A stretch of 64,000 bases of DNA from CAVVNN01 sp963749605. Its GTDB lineage: Bacteria; Actinomycetota; Thermoleophilia; Solirubrobacterales; 70-9. The DNA is taken from the NCBI GenBank assembly GCA_963749605.1, contig CAVVNN010000002.1, positions 558,001 to 622,000 on the forward strand, given 5' to 3'. The notes below the pieces were generated by a model. It did no database searches, was not told the origin of the DNA, and saw nothing but the letters and a program-made list of their open reading frames with translations. The position numbers and the translations under genes are program-made. Positions within the stretch are counted from its first letter, which is position 1; each line of letters opens with the position of its first letter. Shown piece after piece: positions 55,393 to 63,986 of this stretch.

Positions 55393-56477
55393 GCCAGCGG
55401 GCCGCCATTCGGGCCGAGCTGGCGGCTCTGGACGCCGGCGGCATTCGCCCTTTCGACGTCCACGCCCACACCGGCGCCGACATCGACGGGACGACACGAT
55501 CCAGCTCAGAGCACGTAGCCGACCTGAAGGCAATCGGCGGGCGATCGGTGGTCTTCCCGCTCTGCGTGACCAGCGGTTATGGGCCGGAGAACCGGCGCGT
55601 GATCCAGGAGTGCCGGCAGGATCCCGAGCGGCTCGTCCCGTTCGCTCGCCTCGATCCGAGGGTGAGCGCGGCACCCGACGCCGCCGAGGCGCTCTCCGGC
55701 GGTGCGCGGGGCTTCAAGCTGCACCCACGCTCGGAGGATTTTCGCCTCGACCACCCCAACGTCGATGCGATCTTCGGAGTCGCCGCTGAGGCGCGGGCGC
55801 CAGTGCTGATCCACGCCGGGGTGGGCGTCGGCTCATTTGGAGAAACGCTCGTCGAGCTGGCCGAACGCCATCGCGAGTGCCCGATCGTGCTCGCCCACGC
55901 CGGCATCTCCGACCTTGCCTGGCTCTGGCCGGTCGTGCCCGAGCACCCGAGCCTCTTCTTCGACACCGCCTGGCTCGTTCCGGCCGATCTGCTGGCGCTG
56001 TTCGCGCTGGTGCCGCCGGGGCGAATCCTCTACGGCAGCGACGCCCCCTATATGGATGTCGAGCTGCTGCTGGCGATCGCGCTGCGCTGCGCGCGCTTCA
56101 CCGGGCTCTCGGAGGACGCCATCGCCCTCATCATGGGAGGCCAGCTGGAAGCGCTGCTCGCCGGCGAGGCGCCGGTCGACGCCGGTCCGGCGCCCGGCCC
56201 TCCCGAGGTCTCTCTGACCCCCGCCGAGAACAGGGTCGTCTCCCTGCTCTCAGGGGCCGGTGGGTGCATGCTCGGCGGCGGCGATCCATCGCAATCGCTG
56301 GAGCTTGCGCTGCTCGCCGCGACAGACGACCCGGCTGGCGGCAGCGCCCCCGGTTCTCTGCTCGCCGAGCTGATCGAGGGAGCCCGCTCGTCCTCCCCCG
56401 AGGCGATCCAGGCGCTCGTCCTCGCCCTGACCTTGGCGATGACTCCGGGTGTTGGCCGCGAGGCCCTGGTCACCTGA
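55389..56477 (+). CDS. Amidohydrolase (TIM-barrel metal-dependent hydrolase)
   Basis: This is a protein of about 362 residues of the Amidohydro_2 type (decarboxylase/hydrolase). Metal and active-site strands: DVHAHTGAD, GFKLHPRSEDF, LIHAGVG, LAHAGISD, and YGSDAPYM. The barrel ends at about residue 265; a C-terminal extension of about 95 residues (VSLTPAENRVVSLLSGAGG...) is hydrophobic/Ala-rich and not part of the usual family. The start is uncertain: TTG 55389 follows GGAGGGG at long spacing, and TTG 55326 is an alternative. The large LuxR-type regulator follows after 35 bp on the same strand and may control it. Confidence 0.75.
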   Translation: MSQRAAIRAELAALDAGGIRPFDVHAHTGADIDGTTRSSSEHVADLKAIGGRSVVFPLCVTSGYGPENRRVIQECRQDPERLVPFARLDPRVSAAPDAAEALSGGARGFKLHPRSEDFRLDHPNVDAIFGVAAEARAPVLIHAGVGVGSFGETLVELAERHRECPIVLAHAGISDLAWLWPVVPEHPSLFFDTAWLVPADLLALFALVPPGRILYGSDAPYMDVELLLAIALRCARFTGLSEDAIALIMGGQLEALLAGEAPVDAGPAPGPPEVSLTPAENRVVSLLSGAGGCMLGGGDPSQSLELALLAATDDPAGGSAPGSLLAELIEGARSSSPEAIQALVLALTLAMTPGVGREALVT

Positions 56478-56512
56478 GCGTTTTCACGGCGGCGTAGGAT
56501 CGGCTGGCGCCG

Positions 56513-59335
56513 ATGGCGGCATCGATCGAACTACTGGAGAGAGAGGAGGAGCTCGCGACGATCGAGCGGGTCCTCTGCTCCGCGGGCGAGAGTGCCGGCG
56601 GCCTGCTGGCGATCGAGGGCGAGGCGGGAGCAGGTAAGACCGCTCTGCTCGACGCCGCCGCGCGGCGCGGGGAGGAAGTGGGGATGCAGGTGCTCCGCGC
56701 CCGCGGCGGCGAGTTCGAGCGCGATTTCCCCTACGGCGTCGTGCGGCAGCTGTTCGAACCGCTGCTCGACGCCTCGACGCGGCGCCAAGAGCTGCTGGGT
56801 GGCAACGGCGCGGCCGCAATCCCGGTCTTCGAGCCCGCGGCAGCGCCCGGCGAAGGCGCCGATCCGTTCGCCGTCCAGCACGGTCTTCACTGCCTCGTCC
56901 TCGCGCTGGCCGAATCGGCGCCTGTGCTGATGCTGGTCGACGACGCCCAGTGGGCCGATCTCGCCTCGCTGCGCGCCCTCGCCTATATCGGCCGCCGCCT
57001 CGCCTCGCTGTCCGCGGCCCTGGCGCTCACGGTGAGGAGGGGGGAGCTCGGCGAGCACGAACGCCTGCTGGACGAGCTGCGCCGCGAGCCGGGCGCGTTG
57101 ACGATCGAGCCACCGCCGCTCTCGGTCGCGGCGGTTGCGGTGCTGGCGACCGCGGAGTCGGGGCGCGTCCTCGGCGAGGGGTTTGCCACCGCCTGTCGCG
57201 ACGCCACGGCCGGCAACCCGTTTCTGCTGGTCGAGCTGCTGCGGGCGCTTGACCCCGACCGAATCGACGGGGGCGGTGGCGACGCCGAACGCCTTGCAGA
57301 GGCTGGCGCAGCAGGGGCTTCGCGGACGATCCTCGCCCGTCTGAACCACCTCGGAGAGCAGCCGCTCGCCGTCGCTCGAGCGGTCGCGGTGCTGGAGCCA
57401 CATGCCGAGACACACCGGATCGCTGGACTGAGCGGCCTGTCCATCGAGGCCGTCGCCGACGCCTGCGAACGCCTCGTCCTCGCCAGGCTGCTTTCCGACG
57501 CGCGGCCCATCGGTTTCGTCCACCCACTGGTCCGGGCGGCCGTGCTCGGCGAGGTGCCGCGGCCGCGCCGCGCCGCCGACCACGCTCGGGCGGCGCGCCT
57601 GCTCAGCGAGGACGGCGCCCCCACTGACGCGCTTGCCGCCCATCTGCTGCTTGCCGAGCCGAGCGCCGACGCCTGGGCTGTCGGGGAGCTGCGCGCGGCA
57701 GCCGCCGAGGCAACTAACCGTGGCGCCCCCGAAGCCGCGATCAGCTACCTGCGACGGGCGCTGCGCGAGCCCCCGCCGAAGGGAGATCGGCTCGCGGTCA
57801 GCCGCGAGTTGGGAGTGGCGCTCCTGCTTGCCGACGACCCGGAGGGGGTCGAGGTGCTGCGCGCGGTTCGCGGCGCCCTCGACGACCCGGTTCCCCGGGC
57901 GGAAATCGCGACCGAGCTCTCGGTCTCGCTGGCCTTCCGCCGTCCGGGCGGTGAGGGTGTGGCGCTGCTGGAGGAGTCCCTGGCGGAGATCCCCGAAGAC
58001 CGCACCGGCCTCGCCCTCCTCCTGCGCGGGCATCAGCTCATCCAGTTGCTCGGCGGGATGGAACGGATTCCGGACGGCCTTCACCCGGAGCGGGAGGAGT
58101 GGCCGGAAGGCGACACCGTCGAGGGTCGCCTGGTCCTGCATCAGCTGGTCCTCCTCTACGCGATCGGGTTCGGGCAGATGAAGAACGTCATGGAGCTGGT
58201 CGAGCGGGCCGACACGGATCCCGACGTCTACGCGTCTGACGTCCGCGCGGGCCTGCCCGGGCACTACGTGGCCGCCGGGCAGGCTCTGGCCGACCGGGGC
58301 GAGCTCACGGAGGACCTCTTCGTGAGGACACTCGATGCCTCGAAGCAGCATGGAACGGTCGCGAGTCTCTCCGGGGCTCACGGCATGCGTGCCTACTGCC
58401 GCTTCCTCGACGGCGACCTGCGCGGGGCCGATGCCGACGCCGAGCTCGCCATTCGCCTGACCGAACCCATCGGCCTTCGCGTTCCGCTCACCAACTGGGT
58501 GGCAGTGGCGCTGAGGACTCTGCTTGCACGGAGCGGCTCCGGCGCCGCCCAGGCTCTGCTCGACGAGGTCTGGCGGGGCCGCGATCCCGGCCCCGGAGCG
58601 CCCGGCGCGTCTTTGCTGGTCGCCCGCGGCGAGCTGCGTCTCGAGAGCGGCCGTTACGCCGAGGCGAGGCACGACTTCATCGCCGCGAGCGAACGGGTGC
58701 GCTGGCTTCCCTACGCGAACCCCGAGGTGCTGGGTTGGCGCACCGGCCTCGCCCTTGCCGAAGACGCGCTCGGCAACGGAGGGGGGGCGCAGCGGCTGGC
58801 GCGGGAGGCGCTGCGGCTCGCCCGTGAGGCCGGCGGCCCGCGCGGGATCGGGATTGCCCAGCGGGTGTTGGGGACGGTGACCCCCTGCGAGAAGGGGATC
58901 GAGCTGCTGCGCGAGGCGAGCGAGACTCTTGCCGGAACCCGGGCCCGCCTGCAGCACGCCGAGGCGCTTGCGGGACTCGGCGCCGCCCTGCGCCGGGCCA
59001 ATCGCCGCAGGGATGCGCGCGAGCCGCTGCGCGAGGCTCTTGACCTCGCTCATCGCTGCGATGCGACAGCGCTCGAGGAGCGCGCCCGCACCGAGCTGGC
59101 GGCGACCGGGGCACGGCCACGCAAGGCCGTCCTCACCGGCGTCGAGTCGCTTACCCCGAGCGAGCTGCGAGTCGCGCGCATGGCTGCCGAGGGAATGACC
59201 AACCGCGAGATCGCCCAGAGCCTCTTCGTCACCGTGAAGACGGTTGAGACCCACCTGCGCCACGCTTACCAGAAGCTCGACGTCGCGCGGCGCACCGAGC
59301 TCGTGACTGCCCTCGACGGCGACACAGTCATCTGA
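56513..59335 (+). CDS. Large ATP-binding LuxR-family (LAL) regulator (940 aa)
   Basis: This is a transcription activator of the LAL class. The N-terminal AAA-type ATPase (about 5-350) has Walker A EGEAGAGKTALL and Walker B MLVDDAQWADL. The long middle part (about 380-830) is helical with TPR-like repeats. The C-terminal LuxR helix-turn-helix (about 868-930) reads LTPSELRVARMAAEGMTNREIAQSLFVTVKTVETHLRHAYQKL. Start ATG 56513. The gene lies between two copies of a MaoC sequence and next to the amidohydrolase. LAL regulators usually switch on neighbouring catabolic or secondary-metabolism genes; the inducer is unknown. Confidence 0.93.
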   Translation: MAASIELLEREEELATIERVLCSAGESAGGLLAIEGEAGAGKTALLDAAARRGEEVGMQVLRARGGEFERDFPYGVVRQLFEPLLDASTRRQELLGGNGAAAIPVFEPAAAPGEGADPFAVQHGLHCLVLALAESAPVLMLVDDAQWADLASLRALAYIGRRLASLSAALALTVRRGELGEHERLLDELRREPGALTIEPPPLSVAAVAVLATAESGRVLGEGFATACRDATAGNPFLLVELLRALDPDRIDGGGGDAERLAEAGAAGASRTILARLNHLGEQPLAVARAVAVLEPHAETHRIAGLSGLSIEAVADACERLVLARLLSDARPIGFVHPLVRAAVLGEVPRPRRAADHARAARLLSEDGAPTDALAAHLLLAEPSADAWAVGELRAAAAEATNRGAPEAAISYLRRALREPPPKGDRLAVSRELGVALLLADDPEGVEVLRAVRGALDDPVPRAEIATELSVSLAFRRPGGEGVALLEESLAEIPEDRTGLALLLRGHQLIQLLGGMERIPDGLHPEREEWPEGDTVEGRLVLHQLVLLYAIGFGQMKNVMELVERADTDPDVYASDVRAGLPGHYVAAGQALADRGELTEDLFVRTLDASKQHGTVASLSGAHGMRAYCRFLDGDLRGADADAELAIRLTEPIGLRVPLTNWVAVALRTLLARSGSGAAQALLDEVWRGRDPGPGAPGASLLVARGELRLESGRYAEARHDFIAASERVRWLPYANPEVLGWRTGLALAEDALGNGGGAQRLAREALRLAREAGGPRGIGIAQRVLGTVTPCEKGIELLREASETLAGTRARLQHAEALAGLGAALRRANRRRDAREPLREALDLAHRCDATALEERARTELAATGARPRKAVLTGVESLTPSELRVARMAAEGMTNREIAQSLFVTVKTVETHLRHAYQKLDVARRTELVTALDGDTVI

Positions 59336-59406
59336 CAATCGCGACGTCGGTGGTGTCGAGCCGCATTACCGTGGCGTCGTCGTCCTCGGCGATGCAGGAT
59401 TGCCCG

Positions 59407-59880
59407 TCAGTCGGCTGGTGCCATCACCCGCGTCACCGAGTCGCCCACGAAGCACGGCTTCTCGTTGCCCTCGACCTCAAGGGTGAAGCGGGTCACCGAC
59501 TGCCACCAGCCGCCGCCGACCTCGTCGACCGAGACGACCTCGGCTCGGGCCCGGACTCGGGCGCCGGCCGGCACCGGGGCCGGGAAGCGGATCTTGTTCC
59601 ACCCGTAATTGACCCCGAGCGCGAAGCCGCTGGAGGACATCAGCTGCTTGCGGAAGCCGTCGACCAGCGACAGGGTCAGGTTGCCGTGGGCGATCGTCGT
59701 CCCGAAGGGGCTCTCCGCCTTGGCGCGCTCGACGTTGACGTGGATCCACTGGTCGTCGCCGGAGAGCTCGGCGAAGGTGTCGATGTCGGCCTGCGTCACG
59801 GTCCGCCACTCACTCGGGCCGATCTCCTGCCCGACCAGGGCCTGCATCCCCTCGACGCCCTCGATCTCAACGGTTGCCAT
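59407..59880 (-). CDS. MaoC-family enoyl-CoA hydratase (157 aa)
   Basis: This is a single hot-dog dehydratase. The motif ADIDTFAELSGDDQWIHVN, followed by FGTTIAHGNLTLSLV, holds the Asp and His of (R)-specific enoyl-CoA hydratases. Residues 90-157 recur as the truncated copy 4.6 kb upstream. The start is ATG 59880. It would make or use (R)-3-hydroxyacyl-CoA and works naturally with the SDR gene just upstream on the same strand (26 bp apart). Confidence 0.92.
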   Translation of the reverse strand: MATVEIEGVEGMQALVGQEIGPSEWRTVTQADIDTFAELSGDDQWIHVNVERAKAESPFGTTIAHGNLTLSLVDGFRKQLMSSSGFALGVNYGWNKIRFPAPVPAGARVRARAEVVSVDEVGGGWWQSVTRFTLEVEGNEKPCFVGDSVTRVMAPAD

Positions 59881-59905
59881 CGGCGCGCAGTCTAGCCGCA
59901 GGGAG

Positions 59906-60706
59906 TCAGGCCAGCAGCCGCCCGCCGTCGACGACGACCTGGGCGCCGGTCATGTAGCTGGCGAGCTCGGAGGCGAGGAACAGCGCCACGCGCCCGATGT
60001 CGTCGGGATCGCCCATCCGCCGCATTGGGATCATCGCCTCGAAGCCCTCCAGGGAGGCCTCGTCCATGTCGCCCACTCCCGGCGTCCTGATCCCGCCCGG
60101 CGCGATCGCGTTGACCGAGATGTCGTGCGGCGCGAGCTCCAGGGCGACGTTCTTGGTGAAGCCCCAGGCGCCGTGCTTGGACGCGTCGTAGTGGGCCAGC
60201 CCGACCATCGACGGGTGCAGCGCGTCGATCGACGTGATGTTGACGATCCGACCGCCCTTGCCCTGGGCGATCATCTGCGCCGAGACCGCTTTCGTGCACA
60301 GGAAGAGGCCGGTCAGGTTGACGTCGAGGACGCGGCGGAAGGTCTCGAGGTCCAGGTCGCTCAGCGGCAGCATCGGGAAGATCCCCGCGTTGTTGACGAG
60401 GATGTCGATGCCGCCGAAGGCATCGACCGCGGCACCCACCATGCGCTCGACGCTCTCGGCGTCGCTGACGTCGCAGCTCACGGCGAGAGCGCTGTGCGCT
60501 CTCTGAGCCCGCAGGGCCTCGGCCGCCCGCTCGGCGGCGCCGGAGTCGAGGTCTGCGACGACTACGCTCGCGCCGGCCTCGTGCAGGCGACAGGCGATGC
60601 CGAGCCCGATCCCCATCGCGCCGCCGGTGACGATCGCGGTGCGGCCGGTGAGGTCGATCAGCTCTGGCAGCGGTGTGCTCGGCGATGTGGCAATTGTCGG
60701 GTTCAT
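59906..60706 (-). CDS. Short-chain dehydrogenase/reductase
   Basis: This is an NAD(P)-dependent oxidoreductase of 266 residues. It has the cofactor loop TGGAMGIGLGIA, VVADLDS (Asp favours NAD), NNAGIF, catalytic Ser and Tyr-x3-Lys in ITSIDALHPSMVGLAHYDASKHG, and the C-terminal GAQVVVDGG. The start is ATG 60706 (MNPTIATSPSTPL); a longer frame to 60742 adds 12 residues without a better signal. Pairing with the MaoC gene suggests 3-ketoacyl-CoA reduction or a related hydroxyacyl step. Confidence 0.9.
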   Translation of the reverse strand: MNPTIATSPSTPLPELIDLTGRTAIVTGGAMGIGLGIACRLHEAGASVVVADLDSGAAERAAEALRAQRAHSALAVSCDVSDAESVERMVGAAVDAFGGIDILVNNAGIFPMLPLSDLDLETFRRVLDVNLTGLFLCTKAVSAQMIAQGKGGRIVNITSIDALHPSMVGLAHYDASKHGAWGFTKNVALELAPHDISVNAIAPGGIRTPGVGDMDEASLEGFEAMIPMRRMGDPDDIGRVALFLASELASYMTGAQVVVDGGRLLA

Positions 60707-60808
60707 GCCGTGGAAGTTCTCATGCCCGCGGCTGGCGAACATCCGTGATCGGCCGTTGGCCGGAGTGGAGGACTACTGATACGAACGCGTCTGTCCTCGG
60801 TCGCCCAC

Positions 60809-62185
60809 TCACGCCACCAGCCGCACTTCGAAGGTCGGCAGGACGAGGGCGCCGGCTCCCCCGAGGAGGGCGAGGATGCGGCTTACGTAGGCGGCGGTCT
60901 CGGGAATCGAGGGGACGCAGTGGCAGGCCTGCACCGGGGCGGGGCCGGCGTTGTAGGCGGCGAGGGCCAGCTGGGGGGAGCCGAGCTGGCGGATCAGATC
61001 GGACATCAGGTGGGCCTGGGCCTCGATCGCGGCGACCGGGTCGAAGGGGTCGCGCAGGCCGTAGGAGGCGGCGGTCGAGGGAATGAACTGGGCGATGCCC
61101 TGGGCGCCGGCCGAGGAGGTTGCGAAGGGGTTGAAGTTGGACTCGGCCATCAGTTGCGCGGCGAGCAGCGCCGCGGAAACGTCCCAGCGAGCGGCGGCGG
61201 CGAGCAGTGGCGCCCGAAAGCGGGCGGGAACGAAGGAGGGCAGGACCGCCCCGCCCGGCGGCGCACCCTCTCCCCCAGCCCCGGTGACGGCGTCGCCGGC
61301 CTGCGAGCAGGGAGGCGGGCCGGAAACGAAGCCGAAGTGCCAAGGCTCCCAGGAATAGCGCTGGAGGAAGCCGAACCCGCCGGCGTTTGCGGCCAGCCAG
61401 GCGTAGGCGGAGTCGGGCCCGAGGTCCAACTCGGTGGCGCAGCGGTGCAGCGAGTGGCCCGGCGGCGCCACCCACTGCGGATCGGGGTGCGCCGCGAAGA
61501 GCACCGCCTGTTCGGCGTCGGAGCGGAAGGCCGAGTTGACGATGAGGGAGATGCCCGCCCGCGAGGCCGCCGCGGCCATGCGGTCGAAGGCCGCGGCCAC
61601 GTCCGGTCGCATCCCCTCGCCCTGCCTGTAGACGAGCGGGCCGCTGTAACCGCCCCCGCTCGCCGTCGTCGCCATCCCCCCGCCCGCAGCCGACGGAGCG
61701 ACCGCCTCCGCCACAGCCGAGGCCTCTGTTCGCGTGCGACCCTCTCCGGCCTCGACGTCGGCGATGACCACCGCCTTGACGCGTACCGGCGCGAAGGAGA
61801 TCGCGTCGGGGAAGGAGACCTGCAGGCGCGATGGCGCAACCCCGTTCTCGCGGCCGACGTCCAGCGCGGCGACGCGCGCCCGCATCAGGTAGGTGAGCTT
61901 CTCCATGTGGAGCGGGTTGGGCAGGCCGTTGGGCAAGGTCGGCGGCGCCAGCAGCCGGGGCAGGTCGTCGCGCATCGAGCGCGCCGCCGAGATCGCGGCC
62001 AGGTCCGCCGCTCGCTGCACCCGCCCTTTTCCGGTGACCGCGCCGGCGATCGCGACCAGCGCCAGCGCGGCGGCGATCAGCACGAAAGCCCCGCCGAGCG
62101 CCAGCGGCAGCGCCTGACCGCCCTCGCCCACACGGCGCCTCGGCGCAAGCTGGGGGCAGGGCTTGTCCTTACCGTCGAGATCCAT
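60809..62185 (-). CDS. Pilin-like / DD-carboxypeptidase / lytic transglycosylase fusion
   Basis: This 458-residue protein has three parts. Residues 18-160: a TadE/G-like N-terminus, with GEGGQALPLALGG and one membrane helix (28-50), then RVQRAADLAAISAARSM. Residues 180-290: a VanY-type (M15B) zinc DD-carboxypeptidase with SLHRCATELD (His247, Asp254) and WEPWHFGF (His283). Residues 320-440: an SLT lytic transglycosylase with the catalytic Glu348 in LMAESNFNP, GAQGIAQF and AAYNAGP. The enzyme would trim peptide stems and cleave glycan strands at one place outside the membrane. It is downstream of two TadE-like genes, so it probably opens the wall for a pilus. ATG/GTG near 62185 is the start. 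Confidence 0.82.
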   Translation of the reverse strand: MDLDGKDKPCPQLAPRRRVGEGGQALPLALGGAFVLIAAALALVAIAGAVTGKGRVQRAADLAAISAARSMRDDLPRLLAPPTLPNGLPNPLHMEKLTYLMRARVAALDVGRENGVAPSRLQVSFPDAISFAPVRVKAVVIADVEAGEGRTRTEASAVAEAVAPSAAGGGMATTASGGGYSGPLVYRQGEGMRPDVAAAFDRMAAAASRAGISLIVNSAFRSDAEQAVLFAAHPDPQWVAPPGHSLHRCATELDLGPDSAYAWLAANAGGFGFLQRYSWEPWHFGFVSGPPPCSQAGDAVTGAGGEGAPPGGAVLPSFVPARFRAPLLAAAARWDVSAALLAAQLMAESNFNPFATSSAGAQGIAQFIPSTAASYGLRDPFDPVAAIEAQAHLMSDLIRQLGSPQLALAAYNAGPAPVQACHCVPSIPETAAYVSRILALLGGAGALVLPTFEVRLVA

Positions 62186-62224
62186 GTCCGCACCCTGGCG
62201 GGCGCGGCCGCGAGCGTGGCGCGC

Positions 62225-62863
62225 TCAGCTCGGCAATTGGGTGACGAAAGGCAGGCGGAAGTGAGCCCAGCGGCTACCGGGCTCTGGCAGGAGTCGGGCG
62301 ACGAGGCGCGGGGGCAGGCCGCCGGCCGCGCCCGGCGAGAGGACGCCGGCGAGGGCTCGTCGCGCCGCGATCCAGCCGAGAGGTTGCTTGAGGATGCCGA
62401 CCCGCACGCCCTGCTCGCGCAGGGCCCGCGTGGCCAGGGATATCAGGGCGCGATCCTCGCCGATGTCGGCGCGGAGCATCGCGGCAGAGGGCCCGACGCG
62501 GCCGTCCTCGAGGACGGAGTGCAGGAGCCGCGGAGGCAGGTGCAGGACGCCGGTCGAGCCCCGCGCCACTGCGAGCGCTCCCGCGACCCCCTCGATTCCG
62601 GCGGGGTCGGGCGGCAGCGTCAGCTGGCAAACCTGACCGCGCGAGGCGACGCCCGCCTGCGGCAGATGGGCCACGAGCCGCTCCTCCAGCGCGCGGGCCG
62701 CGACCGTGGCGACGAGCCCAGGCCGTGGCGGCCTGCTCGTGGCGAGATCGATCAGCAGGCCGGCCCGGTCAGGGTGGGCCGCGGCGCAGGCGAGAGCCGC
62801 AGCCGCCGGGCCAGCGCCGGCGGCGCCCCCCACCGAAGCGACGAGAACAACGGCGCCAGTCAT
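62225..62863 (-). CDS. Unknown protein in the Tad-like set (212 aa)
   Basis: The N-terminus (AVVLVASVGGAAGAGPAAAALACA, then AGLLIDLA) has the shape of a MinD/TadZ P-loop with its following aspartate strand. The Lys and Thr/Ser of a working Walker A are missing, so ATP binding is doubtful. The remainder is Ala/Leu/Arg-rich and alpha/beta in appearance. ATG 62863 (MTGAVVLVAS) is preferred over the longer frame from 62941. It sits between the TadE-like gene (25 bp) and the wall-hydrolase fusion (39 bp). Function unassigned. Confidence 0.6.
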   Translation of the reverse strand: MTGAVVLVASVGGAAGAGPAAAALACAAAHPDRAGLLIDLATSRPPRPGLVATVAARALEERLVAHLPQAGVASRGQVCQLTLPPDPAGIEGVAGALAVARGSTGVLHLPPRLLHSVLEDGRVGPSAAMLRADIGEDRALISLATRALREQGVRVGILKQPLGWIAARRALAGVLSPGAAGGLPPRLVARLLPEPGSRWAHFRLPFVTQLPS

Positions 62864-62888
62864 CTGAGGGCGCACCTGGCCAAGCAGA

Positions 62889-63221
62889 TCAAGGACGCGG
62901 GAGGGCGGCGGCGGAGCTGGAGACGGAGAGGTGCTCGGCAACGCTGGGCAGCGGCGACGGGGGTCGCAGCCGCACCGTCACGTTCCCGCCCCGGACCGAG
63001 ACGTCGACGTCGTCCCGCGCCCAGCCGGGCAGCGCAGCGCGGACTGCCGTTGCCGCCGAGCGACCCGAAGCGAGTGCCAGCGCCCCGGCCTCGGCGGCGC
63101 CATCGGCCAAGGTCAGTGCGTAGCCGGCGGCGAGCAGTTGCAGCGCGAGGAGGGCGGCGAGAAGCAGCGCCGGCAATCCAGCGACCAACTCGATAGATGC
63201 TTGGCCACGCGCGTCATCCAC
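62889..63221 (-). CDS. TadE-like pilus assembly protein (110 aa)
   Basis: This is a pseudopilin-type protein: GQASIELVAGLPALLLAALLALQLLAAGYAL gives the short basic start, the Glu five residues into the helix that is typical of TadE, and one membrane helix. A small extracellular domain follows (VRAALPGWARDDVDVSVRGGNVTVRLRPP). GTG 63221 lies 8 bp inside the end of the preceding TadE-like gene, so both are coupled. Confidence 0.75.
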   Translation of the reverse strand: MDDARGQASIELVAGLPALLLAALLALQLLAAGYALTLADGAAEAGALALASGRSAATAVRAALPGWARDDVDVSVRGGNVTVRLRPPSPLPSVAEHLSVSSSAAALPRP

Positions 63222-63570
63222 CGGAGGGCTCCAGCCCGGTGGACGCCCCGACCCTCACCCGCGGCAACGCCGGGAACAGTCGCGGAACCGGCACCTGCAC
63301 CGACACCCCTTCGGAATCGTCGACCTTCGACCCGTCGCGCATCGCGGGCGGCAGCGTCCGGCGCGCCGCGGCCTCCGCGTCGCCGCCAACCAGGGCGGCC
63401 CGTGCTCCTGCCCGCGCGGCGACGCTCGCCGACCACAGCGCCTGCCCGGCAACGACGATCTGTGCCGCCACCAGGACCGCCAGCAGTAGAAATGGGACCG
63501 TCGCGATCAATTCGACCGAGGCGGTCCCGGCCTCCCTGTGGCCTGCCCTGCTGGCGGTCTGTGGCGGCAC
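63214..63570 (-). CDS. TadE-like pilus assembly protein (118 aa)
   Basis: This has the same pattern as the next gene: AGTASVELIATVPFLLLAVLVAAQIVVAGQALWSASVAARAGARAA, that is, a short basic start, the Glu at the helix entrance and one membrane helix. An extracellular part follows that ends in a Pro/Arg-rich tail. Together the pair would form minor pilins of a Tad-type system; the motor and prepilin peptidase genes are not in the window. Confidence 0.78.
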   Translation of the reverse strand: MPPQTASRAGHREAGTASVELIATVPFLLLAVLVAAQIVVAGQALWSASVAARAGARAALVGGDAEAAARRTLPPAMRDGSKVDDSEGVSVQVPVPRLFPALPRVRVGASTGLEPSGG

Positions 63571-63665
63571 CGCTCAACCGTCCCATTGTTCGACAGACGC
63601 GTTGCCCGCACAGATGAAAATTTCAGTGAAATTTCACGCGCGAAAGTGAAACAAGCTCTCGTTCG

Positions 63666-63986
63666 TCAGTAGGTGTTCGCCTCTATCCAGACCTTCCAGA
63701 TGGCGGCGACAGAGGCGCCGAGCAGCAGTATCCACAGGAGAGTGCCGCCACCGGTGGCGAAGAGCATGTCGGTGCCGGCGACGAGCAGGGCGATCAAACC
63801 CAGGGCCCCGTAGAGGATCGTGCGGCGTCCGTCGCTCAGCGTCGCCAGGGTGAGCTGGTTCTGGCGGCTGAGGACGTAGACCGTCCAGGCGATCGCCGCC
63901 AGGAAGCCCATCGTCAGCGCCGTGAAGATCGCTTCGGCGACGTTGCCGCCGCTGGGCGCGAAGGCGACCGCCAGCGCCAGCAACAT
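63666..63986 (-). CDS. Membrane protein of unknown function, start may lie outside the window
   Basis: This is a protein of at least 106 residues with about three membrane helices (MLLALAVAFAP..., AIFTALTMGFLAAIAWTVYVLS, ILYGALGLIALLVAGTDMLF, GGGTLLWILLLGASVAAIWKVW). The frame is still open at the window edge, so ATG 63986 may not be the true start. No family recognised. Confidence 0.6.
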   Translation of the reverse strand: MLLALAVAFAPSGGNVAEAIFTALTMGFLAAIAWTVYVLSRQNQLTLATLSDGRRTILYGALGLIALLVAGTDMLFATGGGTLLWILLLGASVAAIWKVWIEANTY

